A DNA stretch of 64,000 nucleotides from positions 19,600,501 through 19,664,500 of the forward strand of contig NC_081835.1 in the NCBI RefSeq assembly GCF_030867095.1, written 5' to 3'. The position numbers were made by a program, and so were the translations under genes. Below, in pieces: positions 1 through 11,790 of the stretch (within the stretch, counting starts at the first letter, position 1; each line of letters opens with the position of its first letter). The DNA is from Alligator mississippiensis (Eukaryota > Chordata > Crocodylia > Alligatoridae). The notes under the pieces are model-generated. The model searched no databases. It was given only the letters and a program-made list of their open reading frames with translations, and was not told the DNA's origin.

Positions 1-951
1 AACCCTAATTTTCTGTGATTCATTTTCTATGATTGTATGAGAACTGATGGTTACCACTAGGGAGCCAGCATTTTTCTTTAAGTAATGTTTTTCCCCCACA
101 GGTTTTGCGGATAACTCCCGCTTGCAGGGACAATGCCCTATTTTACAATTTCCACAGAATCACAACTTGAGTAGGTCTCTATGTTTAGCATCTTGATTGC
201 CCTCTGGTAGTAATTCCAACTATACTACTACTTACGCTAGAAAGTATCTGTTGAATTGCACTTCACAGAATTGTTAACAGATAATTGGGTAGCTCTGTGG
301 TTGGAGAGGGGGGAAAAAAAGCAGAGCCCTGTGCACAGTGACAGCAAACCTCAATATCTCTGATTTCCTAGAAACCAAATGTGTACAACTGATATCATTC
401 TTCATACTGAAAACAAAAAAGAATAAATGCTATTTGGGAGCTTCCACCTGGGATGGTTGCTTCTAGGTCTTGCTTCTTGGGAAACTGCTGAGCTGGGATG
501 GAAGGAAGCTGTTTCTGAGATTCCTAACTCAGCACCCAGTTTTACACTCATAAAAAAAATTGTGCAGTTTTGTGATAGTACTGCAGGCTGTTTTGAGGCC
601 ACCAGGACGTTGTTAATGAGCTGTCAGATGGGAAATTTTGATCAAAACTAAATTCTACACACCTGCTTTTGGGTTCCAGAGCAACTCAATCAGAGCTGAT
701 ACAAGCCATTTCACATCAGTCTGAATAATGTCAAAACCCTGAGAATATTTGAATTCCCACAAGCCTAGAACATTGGGACAGCTGGTCTTCACTCCCCATT
801 GCTGTTGTCCCATGGGAAACTTGAAAACGCTAGATCTCATGTCATTTCCTTGATCCCAGGAATGCAAAGATGAGAATGAGACAACAGAAGATGGACCAAA
901 TCCTGTAGATGTGAAAACTACCCTGTTCCTAGACAGTGCTGTAAGTAATGA
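1..951. other. intergenic, no gene recognised
   Basis: AT-rich single-copy-looking sequence. The open frames here are short, lie on both strands and resemble no family I know. No repeat end, RNA gene or promoter was recognised. Confidence 0.5.
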
Positions 952-1260
952 TGTACACGTACACCAATCATGGGCGACTGGTGCCACCTTAGTGTGACCA
1001 GTCCTACTGACCGGGGGGTTGGGGGGTCCCTTCGTGGCCAATCCCATGATGGCCAATCGCTGTGGCCGATCACTGCAGCCACTTCTGGGAGCAGCTGCAG
1101 TGATCGGCTGGTGCTTGCAGGGTGGGCACCAGCGCTCGCACCTGCCCCCCCTGCCCATTGCCTAAGTGGCGAGTGCGGCCAGTCAAGGGGTGTACCGACG
1201 CTCTCAGGGGGTGCACGTGCACCCCCGTGCATCCCCTCTGCATCGCCACTGTGTCAGTCT
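952..1260. repeat. CpG-rich block with a perfect 15-bp hairpin
   Basis: This is a local GC- and CpG-rich patch inside AT-rich surroundings. It contains a perfect inverted repeat: left arm 1065-1079 (GCCGATCACTGCAGC), a 14-nt spacer, and right arm 1094-1108. Palindromic GTACACGTACACC-like and GGGTGCACGTGCACCC-like strings lie near the two edges, which would fit a small inverted-repeat element, but I see no clear target-site duplication. Open frames run through it on both strands because GC-rich DNA has few stop codons; I do not regard them as genes. Confidence 0.4.
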
Positions 1261-1431
1261 CCTTGCAGTATGTTGGGTCAGGTGCTCTCTGTACTATGAG
1301 CACAGGGGGAAGTCCAACCACAATCCATTTAAATGCTCACAGATTTCTAGGCTTTCTGGTATCAAGAAAAAATGTGCAAATATCATATGTACAACGACTT
1401 AAATACCTTTCTACAATACAGAACAAGTAGT

Positions 1432-2612
1432 TCAGAACTCAACCTGGACAAGGGAGAAGAGATTGACATCATATATCTGGACTATAAAAAAGCCTTTGAT
1501 CTGGTGTCCCATGATCTCCTCGTGGAAAAATTGTCTAACTGTGGCCTCAGCTACATCACAGTCCGATGGCTGGGGAATTGGCTCTGAGGCTGGACCCAGA
1601 CAGTGGTGGTTGATGGAAGTGAATCATCATGGTGCTCCGTGATCAGTGGTGTCCCCCAAGGCTCCATCCTTGGACCTGTTCTCTTTAACGTCTTTATCAA
1701 TGATGTGGATATTGGTGTCAGAATTGGACTGGCCAAGTTTGCCGATGATGCTAACTCTGGGGTAGAACATCCACACCTGAGGATAGGCTGGTGATCCAGG
1801 CTGACTTGGATAGGCTTAAAAAGTGGGTGTATACAAACCTGATGACATTCAAGACTGACAAATGCAAGGTACTCCACCTTGGGGGGGGAAAACCCTCAGC
1901 ACGCTTATAGGCTCGGCAGTGCTACGCTTGCTAGCACCATCGCCGAAAGAGACTTGGGGGTCATGATTGACCACAAGATAGACGTAAGCCATCAATGTGA
2001 TGTCACAGCTGGTAAAGCAAACCAAACTCTGGCTTGCATCCATAGATGCTTTTCAAGTAAATCTCAGGATGTCATCCTCCCGCTATACTCAGCCTTGATG
2101 AGGCCGCGGCTGGAGTACTGCATCCAATTCTGGGCTCCACAATTCAAGAAAGATGTTGAGAAGCTTGAGAGAGTCCAGAGGAGAGCCATGCACATGATCA
2201 GAGGACAAGAAAATAGGCCCTATGAAGAGAGGATGAGAGCCATGGGACTCTTCAGCCTGGAAAAGCACAAGCTCAATGGCAGCCCATAAGTACATCAGGG
2301 GTGTGCATCAGGATCTGGGGGAGCATCTGTTCACCAGAGTGCCCCAAGGGATGACAAGGTCCAATGGTCACAAACTCCTCCAAGACCATTTTGGGCTGGA
2401 CATAATGAAAAACTTCTTTATTGTCTGAGTCCCCAAGGTCTGGAATAAACTCTCCCCAGAGGTGGTGCAAGCACCTACTCTGGACTCCTTTAAGAAGCAT
2501 TTGTACGCTTATCTTGCTGGGATCCTTTGACCCTAGCTGACTTCCTCTCTTTGGGGCAGGGGCCTGGACTCGATGATCTTCTGAGATCCCTTTCAGCCCT
2601 AATGTCTATGAA
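1432..2612 (+). mobile_element. CR1 LINE fragment, reverse transcriptase and 3' end
   Basis: This is a 5'-truncated and decayed non-LTR retrotransposon of the CR1 clade. Three frames together give reverse-transcriptase landmarks in order: YLDYKKAFDLVSHD near 1480, [19 protein letters not shown] near 1650, the catalytic box FADD near 1740, then RPRLEYCIQFWAP and ERVQRRA near 2110-2190. The C-terminal WNKLSPEVVQAPTLDSFK motif of CR1 lies near 2440-2490. Stop codons (for example near 1587 and 1794) and frameshifts break the frame, so it cannot be active. The 3' end near 2612 follows the CR1-type string GATGATCTTCTGAGATCCC. The boundaries are approximate. Confidence 0.9.
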
Positions 2613-2614
2613 AT

Positions 2615-2641
2615 CCATATAGGTTAAATCAACCTATATGG
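2615..2641. repeat. perfect 11-bp hairpin next to the CR1 3' end
   Basis: CCATATAGGTT at 2615-2625 and AACCTATATGG at 2631-2641 form a perfect inverted repeat with a 5-nt loop. It begins just past the CR1 3' terminus and may be the original target site or a remnant of another element. Confidence 0.6.
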
Positions 2642-5600
2642 TCTATCTGACAGCTGTGTCCCGTAGGCTCCTCAGACCAAGACCCCTTCTTTGGAGAGCT
2701 ATTCACTACTGGTTTGTGGGTCCCAGATCTCAGTGCTATCATCTGTTGTCATGTTGGAGGCTCCTCTGGCTTGTCATCCTGTGATCCATCCCTAGCACTT
2801 ATCTTGCACCTCCTGCTCCCAGGACACTCCATTTGCGTGCTGCCCGCCCGCTGACCAACAGTCTACTTCCCTGCATGATTTTCATCATTTCTTAGGCTGC
2901 TTGCCTTCATGCACACCATTTTAGTTCTCTCCTTGGGCCCAGTCCCCTTTCTCATCTGAATATCACACCCTCCCTGCTAACATGATAGGGCCAGGAATCT
3001 TAAGAATACATGCCAATGTTGTCATGCCCCACTTTGCATGTTTTGTCAATATATATTGCTTTATTGACACAAAACTTCCCTCTTTATCTTGTTCTCTCTC
3101 AAAATTTCCCTCCATGTTCCATTCTGTCCAGTTCTTCTCCTTAAATGTGTCCTGTTTCCATGGGTCTCTGGCTAATTGGCTTTCATTTTCCATCTTGAGT
3201 GTTCATATTGCTCCCTGGTTCCCAACTGCTTCTCAAATCTCTGGCTTCCTCCCTCTGTCCCTCTCTTTCTACCAGTTCTGACAATCTGCCCTCTGACCAC
3301 AGAAACCCCTATCTAGTGCATGCTTCCCCACCTGTGCATGGCTGTGGCAACATAGCTGGTGCTGGAGTACTTAAAGCCATCACGTCACCCACTCCCCTAA
3401 TCCCATCTCTGTGGCCTGGGAGACTATATCTCTATGGTTTTGAATGCTAGAGAAATCTTCCAAGAGGCTACCCATAGAGCATTTGCCTGGTGCATCACCC
3501 TTACGCAGCTCCCCTACTATTCTAGCAAAGCAGGAGATAACAGCAGGTTCATGGGAGAGACACCCAAAATCACATCCTATCCAGCTCATCTGAGAGATTT
3601 ATCTCCTTGAGATCACTTCCATTTCCTGCTTACTAAGTACAATGGCTGTATCTCTTCCAGAATGACCAGTAGCTTAGCACTTCCTTCCAGATCACCTTGA
3701 AGTAATTTGGCCCACAACAGCACCCTAGTTCAACGGATGTATCCTGGAAAAGCAGTGCAGAGAGGTGAGTGAACTAGGCGGTTGCCCTTGGAGAGAAGGA
3801 GGGGGCAGAATCCCAGCATTTCACTGACACAATCCTGTCTTGAAAGATGACCTTTATTGTAAATACAATAGTCATTTTAAAGGCCAACACAGCTTTTTGT
3901 CAAATTTGTTAATGCTTCTGCCTGTCTGAGGATGAGTGGACTGTAGTGAAGTCTGTATGGCATGTAAACTGAATCCATCCAGGCAAAGGAGGCACCGTGA
4001 CCCAGAGAAACCTTACTCTTGCCTTCTCAATTGTCTTAGCTGTTACATAAATTGCAAGCTGTGCTGAGATGCTGAATGTGCTGTTACCCTGTTTGTTGGT
4101 ACATGTGTCTAGGCTGGGGAAACCTAGATGGAGGAATTTATCCTAGTTGTAACATAAAAGGGTTTTTTTCTGTTTTTCTTTTTTTGCCCAATGCCTATTC
4201 TGAATTTGGTTCTGATGAGTTGGGACTTTTCATGGCTTTTCCTCCTGGTAGCTGAAAACTCTGTTGAGTTTATAAAATAATTCACTTCAACTTTGTCTAG
4301 TGAGCTAAGTTTTTGCTTAATGGAAAATATTTCCCAGAAGAGTATTTCAAATTCATAATATCCAGCATTCTTACCGACCTCTAAGTTTAACCGGTGTTTA
4401 GTTCTTGCAAGTCTCGAGATAGGTCATTTTTGTTTTTAAACTCCAGATCCATGAATCGTGTGGTTGGAAGAGAATTTTAGCTTTTGTTTTTTAAATATTT
4501 TTCTTTATGGCTGCAGAGGGAAGCTTGAAATTGTGGCCCTAGTCATTCCTAGATGACCCAAAAGTAAGTATAAGGCATAGAAACCCCCCCGAAGGTATTT
4601 GTTTTTAAGTCTTGTGCTAGTTACAGTGATCTCTTTGGAGGGTTTTCATGGTGCAGGGTGTGGGGGACTCTTAATTTTTGAATGTTTGGGGTTGACAGCA
4701 TTGGGCTGTGCTCATCCTTTCAGGAAACAGGGGTAAAGCCATAAGATTCATATCTTTTATCAAAACAACAGAGATTCTGAACTGCTACACAAGTTCACAC
4801 AACAGGCATTGAAGAATCTCGAGCAACAAATTCATTAAAACTGATCCAGAAGCCAATCTCTTTCTCAGATAGAAAAGGGCAAATCATGTTCCTGCTGTAT
4901 TCATCCAGCTGTATTCAAAATTACTTTCATATCTCTATGAGTTCCTGGGGTCTGATAGGAGTATTTGAAACACATATGCACCGTTCCAGTATGCTTAGGG
5001 GTAGTCAGCACATTGTGATCTCAAATCTTACTTCTTTTATCCCTTTTCAGGTTTGGTGGCATCTTGGCTCTAGGTAGTAGTTGGCTTACTCACCATACTG
5101 AAGCTTTAGATACACCACAGCAACTACCAAACTGGAGATGGAACTGGTACCCTCTGCACACTGAATACAGTAACTGCTATTTTCTGAATTCAGCAGGTTT
5201 ATTACTATTTATAGTTTATATCCCAAGTGCTCGTCAAATATCAATATTAGAAAAGAAAGATGGGGAGACCAAGGCCTATGGCCCTGGTACCTTTTGCCAA
5301 GTTGTTTTGAAGACCTTCACTTCAAGGGGATTTGTATTTTTAAAAAGCAGCCCTGAGCTACTCTGCAGCATAGCAAAATGATGCACCTTAGCATGGAGCT
5401 ATTACAGTGTTTGGGACTGTGACTGCAGGATGCTGGAGTACTCTGTGTTCTAGATAAGGGAACAGAAGCCCAATCTTTCTGGTGCGTTGCTGTTTGTCAC
5501 ATCAAGGGGATTTTTGCTTTATGATTCAAACAGTGCTGAGATGCCTTCTTCAGCTGAAACTGTCATCTCTGGGAATTTTCACTGAAGCTTCAGTTTTCTC

Positions 5601-5685
5601 CTAATCACCAGAACCCAGTCTTTGAGGGCAATTATCTTATCTCTGCTTGTTTTGATTTTATGTCTTATGCAGCAAAGCGCTTAGA
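2642..5685. other. intergenic, no gene recognised
   Basis: Mixed-composition sequence. The part from 2700 to 3450 is pyrimidine-biased and gives a 99-residue hydrophobic open frame that looks fortuitous. No transposon ends, RNA genes or conserved-looking blocks were identified. Confidence 0.45.
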
Positions 5686-5942
5686 GGTCTCTCTTCTTTT
5701 CTCCTCCCCAGTTGTCTTTCTGTCTGTCTCCCTCCATCAGCCGGCTGCCTGCCTGTCCCTCTTGCTACTTCTTCCTTCTCAGTAGTTTGTCCGTTTATCA
5801 TTTTTCACTTCCTCCTCAGTGGTCCCTTGTCTCTTTCTCTCCCACTTCTTCTCTGTCTCTTCTTTCTCCCTCGTCTCTCTCTTTCGTTCCCCCCCTAGCG
5901 TTGGAACTTCTTTCTTTGATTTTCCCCCCACCTCCCACCCTT
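5686..5942. repeat. polypyrimidine-rich tract
   Basis: About 250 bases of mostly C and T on the plus strand with recurring TCTGTCTC, CTCCC and CTTTCTC units. It is a low-complexity tract directly in front of a candidate regulatory block. The open frame across it (starting at 5712) is a composition artefact. Confidence 0.6.
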
Positions 5943-5949
5943 TATAGTG

Positions 5950-6420
5950 CTGTTATCTGTGATTTTGGCAAAGAGCACATTTATTGGGGAGGAATATCCC
6001 CATGGCAACGCAGCAGATGGTGACTTTTGATTAGCTTGGCTTTTTTTTTTTCCCTCGACTGCCAAATCACAATCCGTCTTTGAAATTAAATCAGGCTGTG
6101 ATAGCATCAGTTGTTCTGGAGAGGGGACGAGAAAGAAACAAGACTGAAGTATTACAGCGGGAGCCAGGATGTAATGCAAATTCGTGTTTTTTAACCCTGG
6201 CAATAAAAACCCCTGTTCATTCTGGGAGCTGGAGAAACCACGAGAGAGAATAATAAAATAAAAAATAAGATTAAAAAAATGTTATCGCCACATGCGGGCT
6301 CCTCGCTCCTACCATGTCGGCCTATTTGTCTTCCATGGCGCTGATGTCATTCATTGCTGAGTCACCTGGTGCTGCCGGGCCTCATCCTGCTGCTGTTTAA
6401 ATGCTGTTGAGGTTTCTCTT
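5950..6420. promoter_or_regulatory. candidate conserved noncoding element (POU octamer, MARE-like site)
   Basis: No coding frame or repeat is seen, and the sequence has the motif-dense look of a vertebrate enhancer. A perfect octamer ATGCAAAT lies at 6174-6181. TGCTGAGTCA at 6355-6364 matches the left part of the MAF/NF-E2 recognition element. Homeodomain-type TTGATTAG, GAAATTAAAT and an AATAAAATAA run lie between. Motif presence is direct observation; enhancer function and conservation are inference. Confidence 0.35.
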
Positions 6421-8600
6421 GGCACAGGCCTGGGGCACTCCATGCTGGGACATGTGGAACCACAGCCTCATAGTTCAAGAAGTAGCCTGACCAATTCAGC
6501 CTCCAGCAAGGTCTTTGCGAAACATTTCTTCTAGGAGCTCTAAGCATTTAAGATGCTGCATGGAAGAGGGTGTGGGCTAGAGAAATGCCTTTTCCTTTCC
6601 ACAGCAGGAAGATGCCAGGTTCACGGTGGGGAGTTCTTCAGGTAGTTATTTTTTTTATATGAAACCAGTGTCCAAGCTAGGATGGAAAGATACCAGGGAA
6701 TTTCTGTTGGGCTAAGCAAGAAGAAAGAAAAGAACTTCAGGGGGGCTGCAGCATAGATTTGAGGTGAGAAGCAGATACAGTAAGAGATAAGAAAGCTGGG
6801 GAGCTCATAATGCTATAACATACATCTGAGCCAGGGAGAAGAAGGGAGAGAAAGGCCATGGGAAATCAAGGAAGCTTCTCTGGTGATGCCAAATAATGCT
6901 GAGCTTGGGGAAAAGGGGAAGTGAAGGCCTTGTCAGGCCTGGGCTAAGGCATGGGAGAGATGGGATGGGATGGGATGAGATGGGATGGGGCTGGACTGTG
7001 GTCCAGTTGAAGAAGGGAGAGCAGATACTTGAAACAGGAAAGATGTGGTACTCAACCTTGCCGAGTTCTGGTGCCTTGTTCTATCTGGAGAGGAACATGG
7101 GGTGAACAGGGCTGCATGTCATGGTTAAAGGATAAAAGGAGATTTTAAAATGAGCACTGAACTGGGGAAATGATTAATGATCCAGCAATGTCACAGGGAG
7201 TGGAATGTCAGAAGGCAGCGCCCCAGCCCACCACACTGCCCATTAGTTCTAGCATTCTCTATGTAGGGGTTAGAAAATGATAGCTGGGCTCTTGCACGGT
7301 GTCTTTTGCAGCAGTGGACCAAGCTAAGAAAATAACGGATCAGGGTAATCCCTGATGTCACTCCACTGAATACGATAGACTGTTGCCAGAAATGACTAGG
7401 CCTAAGCTCTGGCTACAAGAGCTTTTTTAAGTTATGCCAGTTACATTTTGCCAGGGACCCTGGAGGACAGCACATGAGCGTGGCCCACTAGCTCACATGC
7501 AGCTGGAGATGACAGAACACATGTTGTTGACAGCCTCTCTCTCCTTTATATGGCACCATAGCTTCTTCACCTTCCACTGAATAGAGACTGTGGCTTAACA
7601 GTTGTGCAAAAGATGGTGCCCCTAGAAGTGCAGGACTCCTCTGCTACCTCTTGTCTGCAAGAGCGTCAGGGAGGAATAGAACACCTGGCATGGGGTTCAC
7701 CCGGGCAATGAGTATGTTGATCTCGAGAGCCACTCGTATCCCTTATACAGGAGACTCTTGCAACTTCCTGTCTGTCCCTTCCAATTGCTGGTACCTATTC
7801 CTTCATTACCTGTGAGGCACCACAGCATGCATCTACTATCTTTAGTGAATCACCTGGCAAAGTTTCTCTTTTGATTATTCCTTCGATCATTTTCACACTT
7901 CTGTTCATGTTGTCATTTATGTCTGGACATAGCACTGTCCCTCCTCCTCCCCTACAGCCATCATTTCCCTATAAACACAAAGTATTCCTTCTCTCAAAAA
8001 TATGCTTTTTATTTGTTCTTCCATCCTGTTCTGTGATATCCAACCTTGTGTTCTCTGAGAGCTCCTGTGTCCTGTTTTTATAGCTCATCTATTTGTACTT
8101 GTACGGAGGCATTCCATTAGTAAGAATGTGGAATCTGTAGTTTATAATCTATGCATATTCATTCCGCCATGCAAAATAAATTCACTGTGACATCATGTCA
8201 CAATATTTACGTTATCATGGATTGACAGCACATTGTTACACATTGACGTGTCATCAAGCCCAAAATAGCATCAGGATTTTATTTAATTTCCTGCACATCA
8301 CAGGACAAAGCCATGAAAACTGAAACTGTTCTCAAGTGTTGGGATTGGCTAGGAACATGTATTGCGATGTTACAGTCACTTCTGTGCCAACAGATTCTAA
8401 TGTTCCAGATCCATGATTATGTAAGCCTCATCAGAAAGAACCAGGCTGAAAGCAGTATGTCTTTCTTGACTCAGAAACATCTGATACACTCCAACAGCAA
8501 AGAGATGGAGCAGGTAATGAGGAACAAGAACCTTGGCAATGATCCTGATCCTATTTATGGCAATGCATCTTCCCTGTGCTCAGTTTTGTTCATTCATCTT
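6421..8600. other. intergenic, no gene recognised
   Basis: No coding gene, RNA gene or complete repeat was recognised apart from a short GGGAT tandem array described separately. Confidence 0.45.
6961..6990. repeat. (TGGGA)n short tandem repeat
   Basis: About six imperfect copies of a TGGGA pentamer in a G-rich strand. Confidence 0.8.
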
Positions 8601-8609
8601 GTGTCCATT

Positions 8610-10420
8610 ATATCAACATAATCAGACCAGTGATGACTATTTGCAGACACAAAGCCCTTGCAATCACTAAATGGTTAAACTGATCAGCTGCATGCACTTC
8701 TTCCAACAGGTGACACTGAAGCAAGTGAGGTACATCTGCTTTGCCACTGATGCCATTTGTGTTTTGGACCTGATCAATCAATTTCTTAAGTGTAGAGGAA
8801 GTGACACCCATGGAAAGGTGGTTCATGCATTGCCAGACTGCCCAAAGTTCTGTCCCTCGTGGGGGAATTTCCACTGGTCCATCTTAGCAGCTACTGATAT
8901 TGTTTGCAGTTGAGTGTACCACAGTTCCAGCCACAAACATTTCAGAGGTGAGCTGAGAGGTTCAGTTGTGGTAATATAGCTCTGAAGAGACATAAGTCAC
9001 CTGTCAGCAGGCATATAATGGTAGAACTGATGCCTTGAATATATGGTCTGCATGTACTGTGTATACAATTTACCATTGTCCTTCTAGTATCTGGAGTTGC
9101 AGTACCAGTCAGTAGATAAAAGCTGCCAACACTGGTTGGTTAGAGGCAGTCAATGATGCTTCTGCAGCATTCTTTCAGCACTGTCAGTCCTTTCTGCATT
9201 CATTGACCTGTCCCATAGTGACCCCACATGCTCCACTGCAGAATAACAAAATGCTACTGTGGTTGGCCTGAGAGGCATTCCCTCTCCACTTGAGGTTGGC
9301 CAATTTCTAGGTGAGGTACCTTGTGAACTCACAATCACCTTGGCTTTCTTGAGATGTGTCTTGTAAGTCAAGTATTGCTTGAGAGTCATACTCAAAGTAA
9401 ACAGGATTTGAGCAGTGGGGTGGTCTTCTGTTAATATTTAGAGATGTGACACTGAATTCGCCCTTCACATCTATGTTTCTCAAGTGGAGCTCAAATACCT
9501 GAGGCTTAGTCCAGTTGTCTCGTAGTTGCTTTTTCTCAGTACATCAGTAGCATTAAGGTGGCTATCTGGATTATTTTGACTTGGCAAAGGTCCTTGATTT
9601 GAGCTCTTATGCTGAAGTCCTCTACAAAAATTAAACTTATCTTGGTCCCTGACACCCAGGTGACCTTGACTGATCAGTGGTATATTATAACCAGTAACGA
9701 ACGGGCCAACGTACTGCCTTGTGAAAGGTCATTCTTTGTCAGCACCAGTAACTTTACTTTCTATCCTGTTCTACAAAGAGAATTTGAATGAGCTCAGTGA
9801 AATGAAAAACTTGAGTCATCTGCAGCAATTTGTTCAATGGCCTTTGATGGTGGATTGTATCATATACTGCCAACAGGCCTAAAAATTCAGCTCCCATGAC
9901 TTTTTTCAAAACCATCTTCAATATATTGGGTAAAACTGAGCAGCTGGTTTGTGTATGATTTCTCTGAATAGAATCCAGCTTGCTCTGGGATCAACATCTT
10001 GTTGGCATGTAGTGTGATGCAGGTTAGTATGAGCCTTTCCAAATGCTTGTAGACATGACATGAGAGAAGATAGATCAGAAACTCTTGGTTTCCACCGGAT
10101 TTTTATGCAGTTTGAGTAGTGCTGTTATTCAGATTTGTCACCACAGCTTTGGAATGTCATGAATAGCCACAGAGACGTTATATAAATGAAGTGTAACTAG
10201 TCCCAGGTTTTTAATCTGAAGTGTTTTTGCTTGTTCCTTCCAGATGTTGCTCAGGCCTGCTGTTTTATTCTTCTTCAGTGAATTGTTACCAGCTTCATTA
10301 TCTGCCATTGTGAATGGTTTGGTGAGTCTGGGATTATGTGGGTCCTAGTATTGAATACGGTCAAGTTTTGGCAGTCTGTTTAGTGCAGTTTTTCAAGATC
10401 AACTGGTGAGTGCCTGATTT
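8610..10420 (-). mobile_element. jockey-like non-LTR retrotransposon, decayed reverse transcriptase and C-terminus
   Basis: Read on the minus strand, this gives the middle and C-terminal parts of a non-LTR ORF2 that is not CR1. In order (falling coordinates) there are: a KKNKTAGL-type start near 10270; IHDIPKLW near 10160; KHLERLILTCITLHANKMLI followed by PEQAGFYSEKSYTNQ near 9960-10040; the AVYDTIHHQ box near 9860; a YLTYKTHLKKAKV segment with an AFCYSAVEH continuation at 9150-9395; and a C-terminal LLQCHLLEEV segment near 8690. The latter two match the late domain pattern of jockey-type RTs (DRSLTYKTHLKK, then ALCYSTAEY). Many stops and frameshifts are present. A second copy of the same broad type lies at 21185-22665 on the other strand. 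The clade name is uncertain. Confidence 0.8.
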
Positions 10421-11485
10421 ACTATGATGTTATGATGTTACTTGTTTGAGCTCAGTGATTTGCAGCAATATAAATAGGATCTAAACAGGGTACTTACCAT
10501 TATAGTTATCTGTAAAGAGTCTATGTACTAGGCCATGTCTGGGGAGGTTCATAAGCTGTTGCCTGAACTCACAAGGCTTGCTTTTCCTCCTTGAGGCATC
10601 TTTACAATGAAGAGATGAAACACCTGGAAATGTAGCTGAAATGTGGAAGAGGAGGCACCCTACCTGTCTTCTTGCTGCTACATAAAGGAGCCAGGAGTAA
10701 ACAGTGATACCTTTCTCCTTGCCCTTCTCAGGGGAGAGGGAACAAAGTGGCTAGGGAACAGGAGGTGGGGGGGGGAACAGAGCAATTGGGACATGGAGGT
10801 GAAGTTAACAGCAAAATGTTGATTGAAACTTCGGAAGGAATTCCAGAAAGAATAACATGTTCATCACATTAAAGACAGTTAAGTACCCAAAAGGGTATTG
10901 TAGCTGAGGTATTTGCATGAATGTGAGTGGGAGGAGAGATGGCTTGGATCAGTGTGAATGGGAAGTGAGGCAGTTTATGTTAGGTGTCCACAAGCTGATG
11001 TCTCTGCAGAGATGAGGCCTGCATTAGAAGAACCCCTTATCTTACCTGCTGTGGGCACTGAACAGGTCATAATATTTGAAACTGGCCAGCCAATGGGAAG
11101 TGTCAGTATGGGCTCATGATTCAATTTGTTGTTATAGGAAGAACTTGCTTCAGATGTCCAGCAAAGGATAAAAACCACTGGAAGAGTCCACTGTTAGATC
11201 AAGCATCTGCCCCTGAAGATTTGGAAACCCCTTGGGAGCAAGCTAGGGCTGGTCAGTTGTTCTTAATACACGTAGCATCAGAAGTGGTGGTGTGGGGATT
11301 GGAATCTGTAGGGGAAATGCTGGAGTGAAGGGATCCAGCTAATGCGTCTGTCTATCAGATTAGTCTGTCAAAAAATCAAACCACTTCCATCACTGTCCAA
11401 GAAGAGAGACTCGCTTCCTGCTTAATGTGATCGCAGCCCTGCTGTTGCCACTCCAGGGAGAGGAGGCCACTGCCACTGCAGCGTG
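10421..11485. other. intergenic, no gene recognised
   Basis: Ordinary AT-rich sequence with a poly-G interruption near 10766-10775. No gene, RNA or defined repeat was seen. Confidence 0.45.
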
Positions 11486-11489
11486 CAGC

Positions 11490-11790
11490 AGGCTGTGAGT
11501 TTAAAATCCTATTAGGCAGAGACTAACAGTTGCAAAAAGAAAGCAGGTATCCCCTAGTGGGGATTTAAAGATGTTTAGACATAATTGGATTTTCCAAGCA
11601 GATGTCATTATTGTTAAACAGTTGCCCACTTGATATGTTCAAGTTGTTGGCGGTAATTGCTAAAATTAGCAGGTCTGCGCAGAGCAAAGGTCAGTCGGTT
11701 AATATTGTGATTTAGTATTTTATGAAGTAATTCCAAATGCTTTTATGTATGTTTTTGTTTTTGCAGCCTAAGCCCACATTAAAGTAGTTG
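11490..11790. promoter_or_regulatory. candidate conserved noncoding element
   Basis: Motif-dense, repeat-free stretch with no usable frame. It includes ACATAATTGG, TTGTTAAAC, GGTAATTGCTAAAATTAG and GGTTAATATTGTG, which are homeodomain- and forkhead-type strings. The call rests on sequence style only. Confidence 0.3.

Noticed and set aside
655..1158. 167-codon minus-strand frame
   Set aside because: It overlaps a CpG-rich patch where other long frames exist on both strands, has no recognisable domain, and starts inside the hairpin-bearing repeat-like block.
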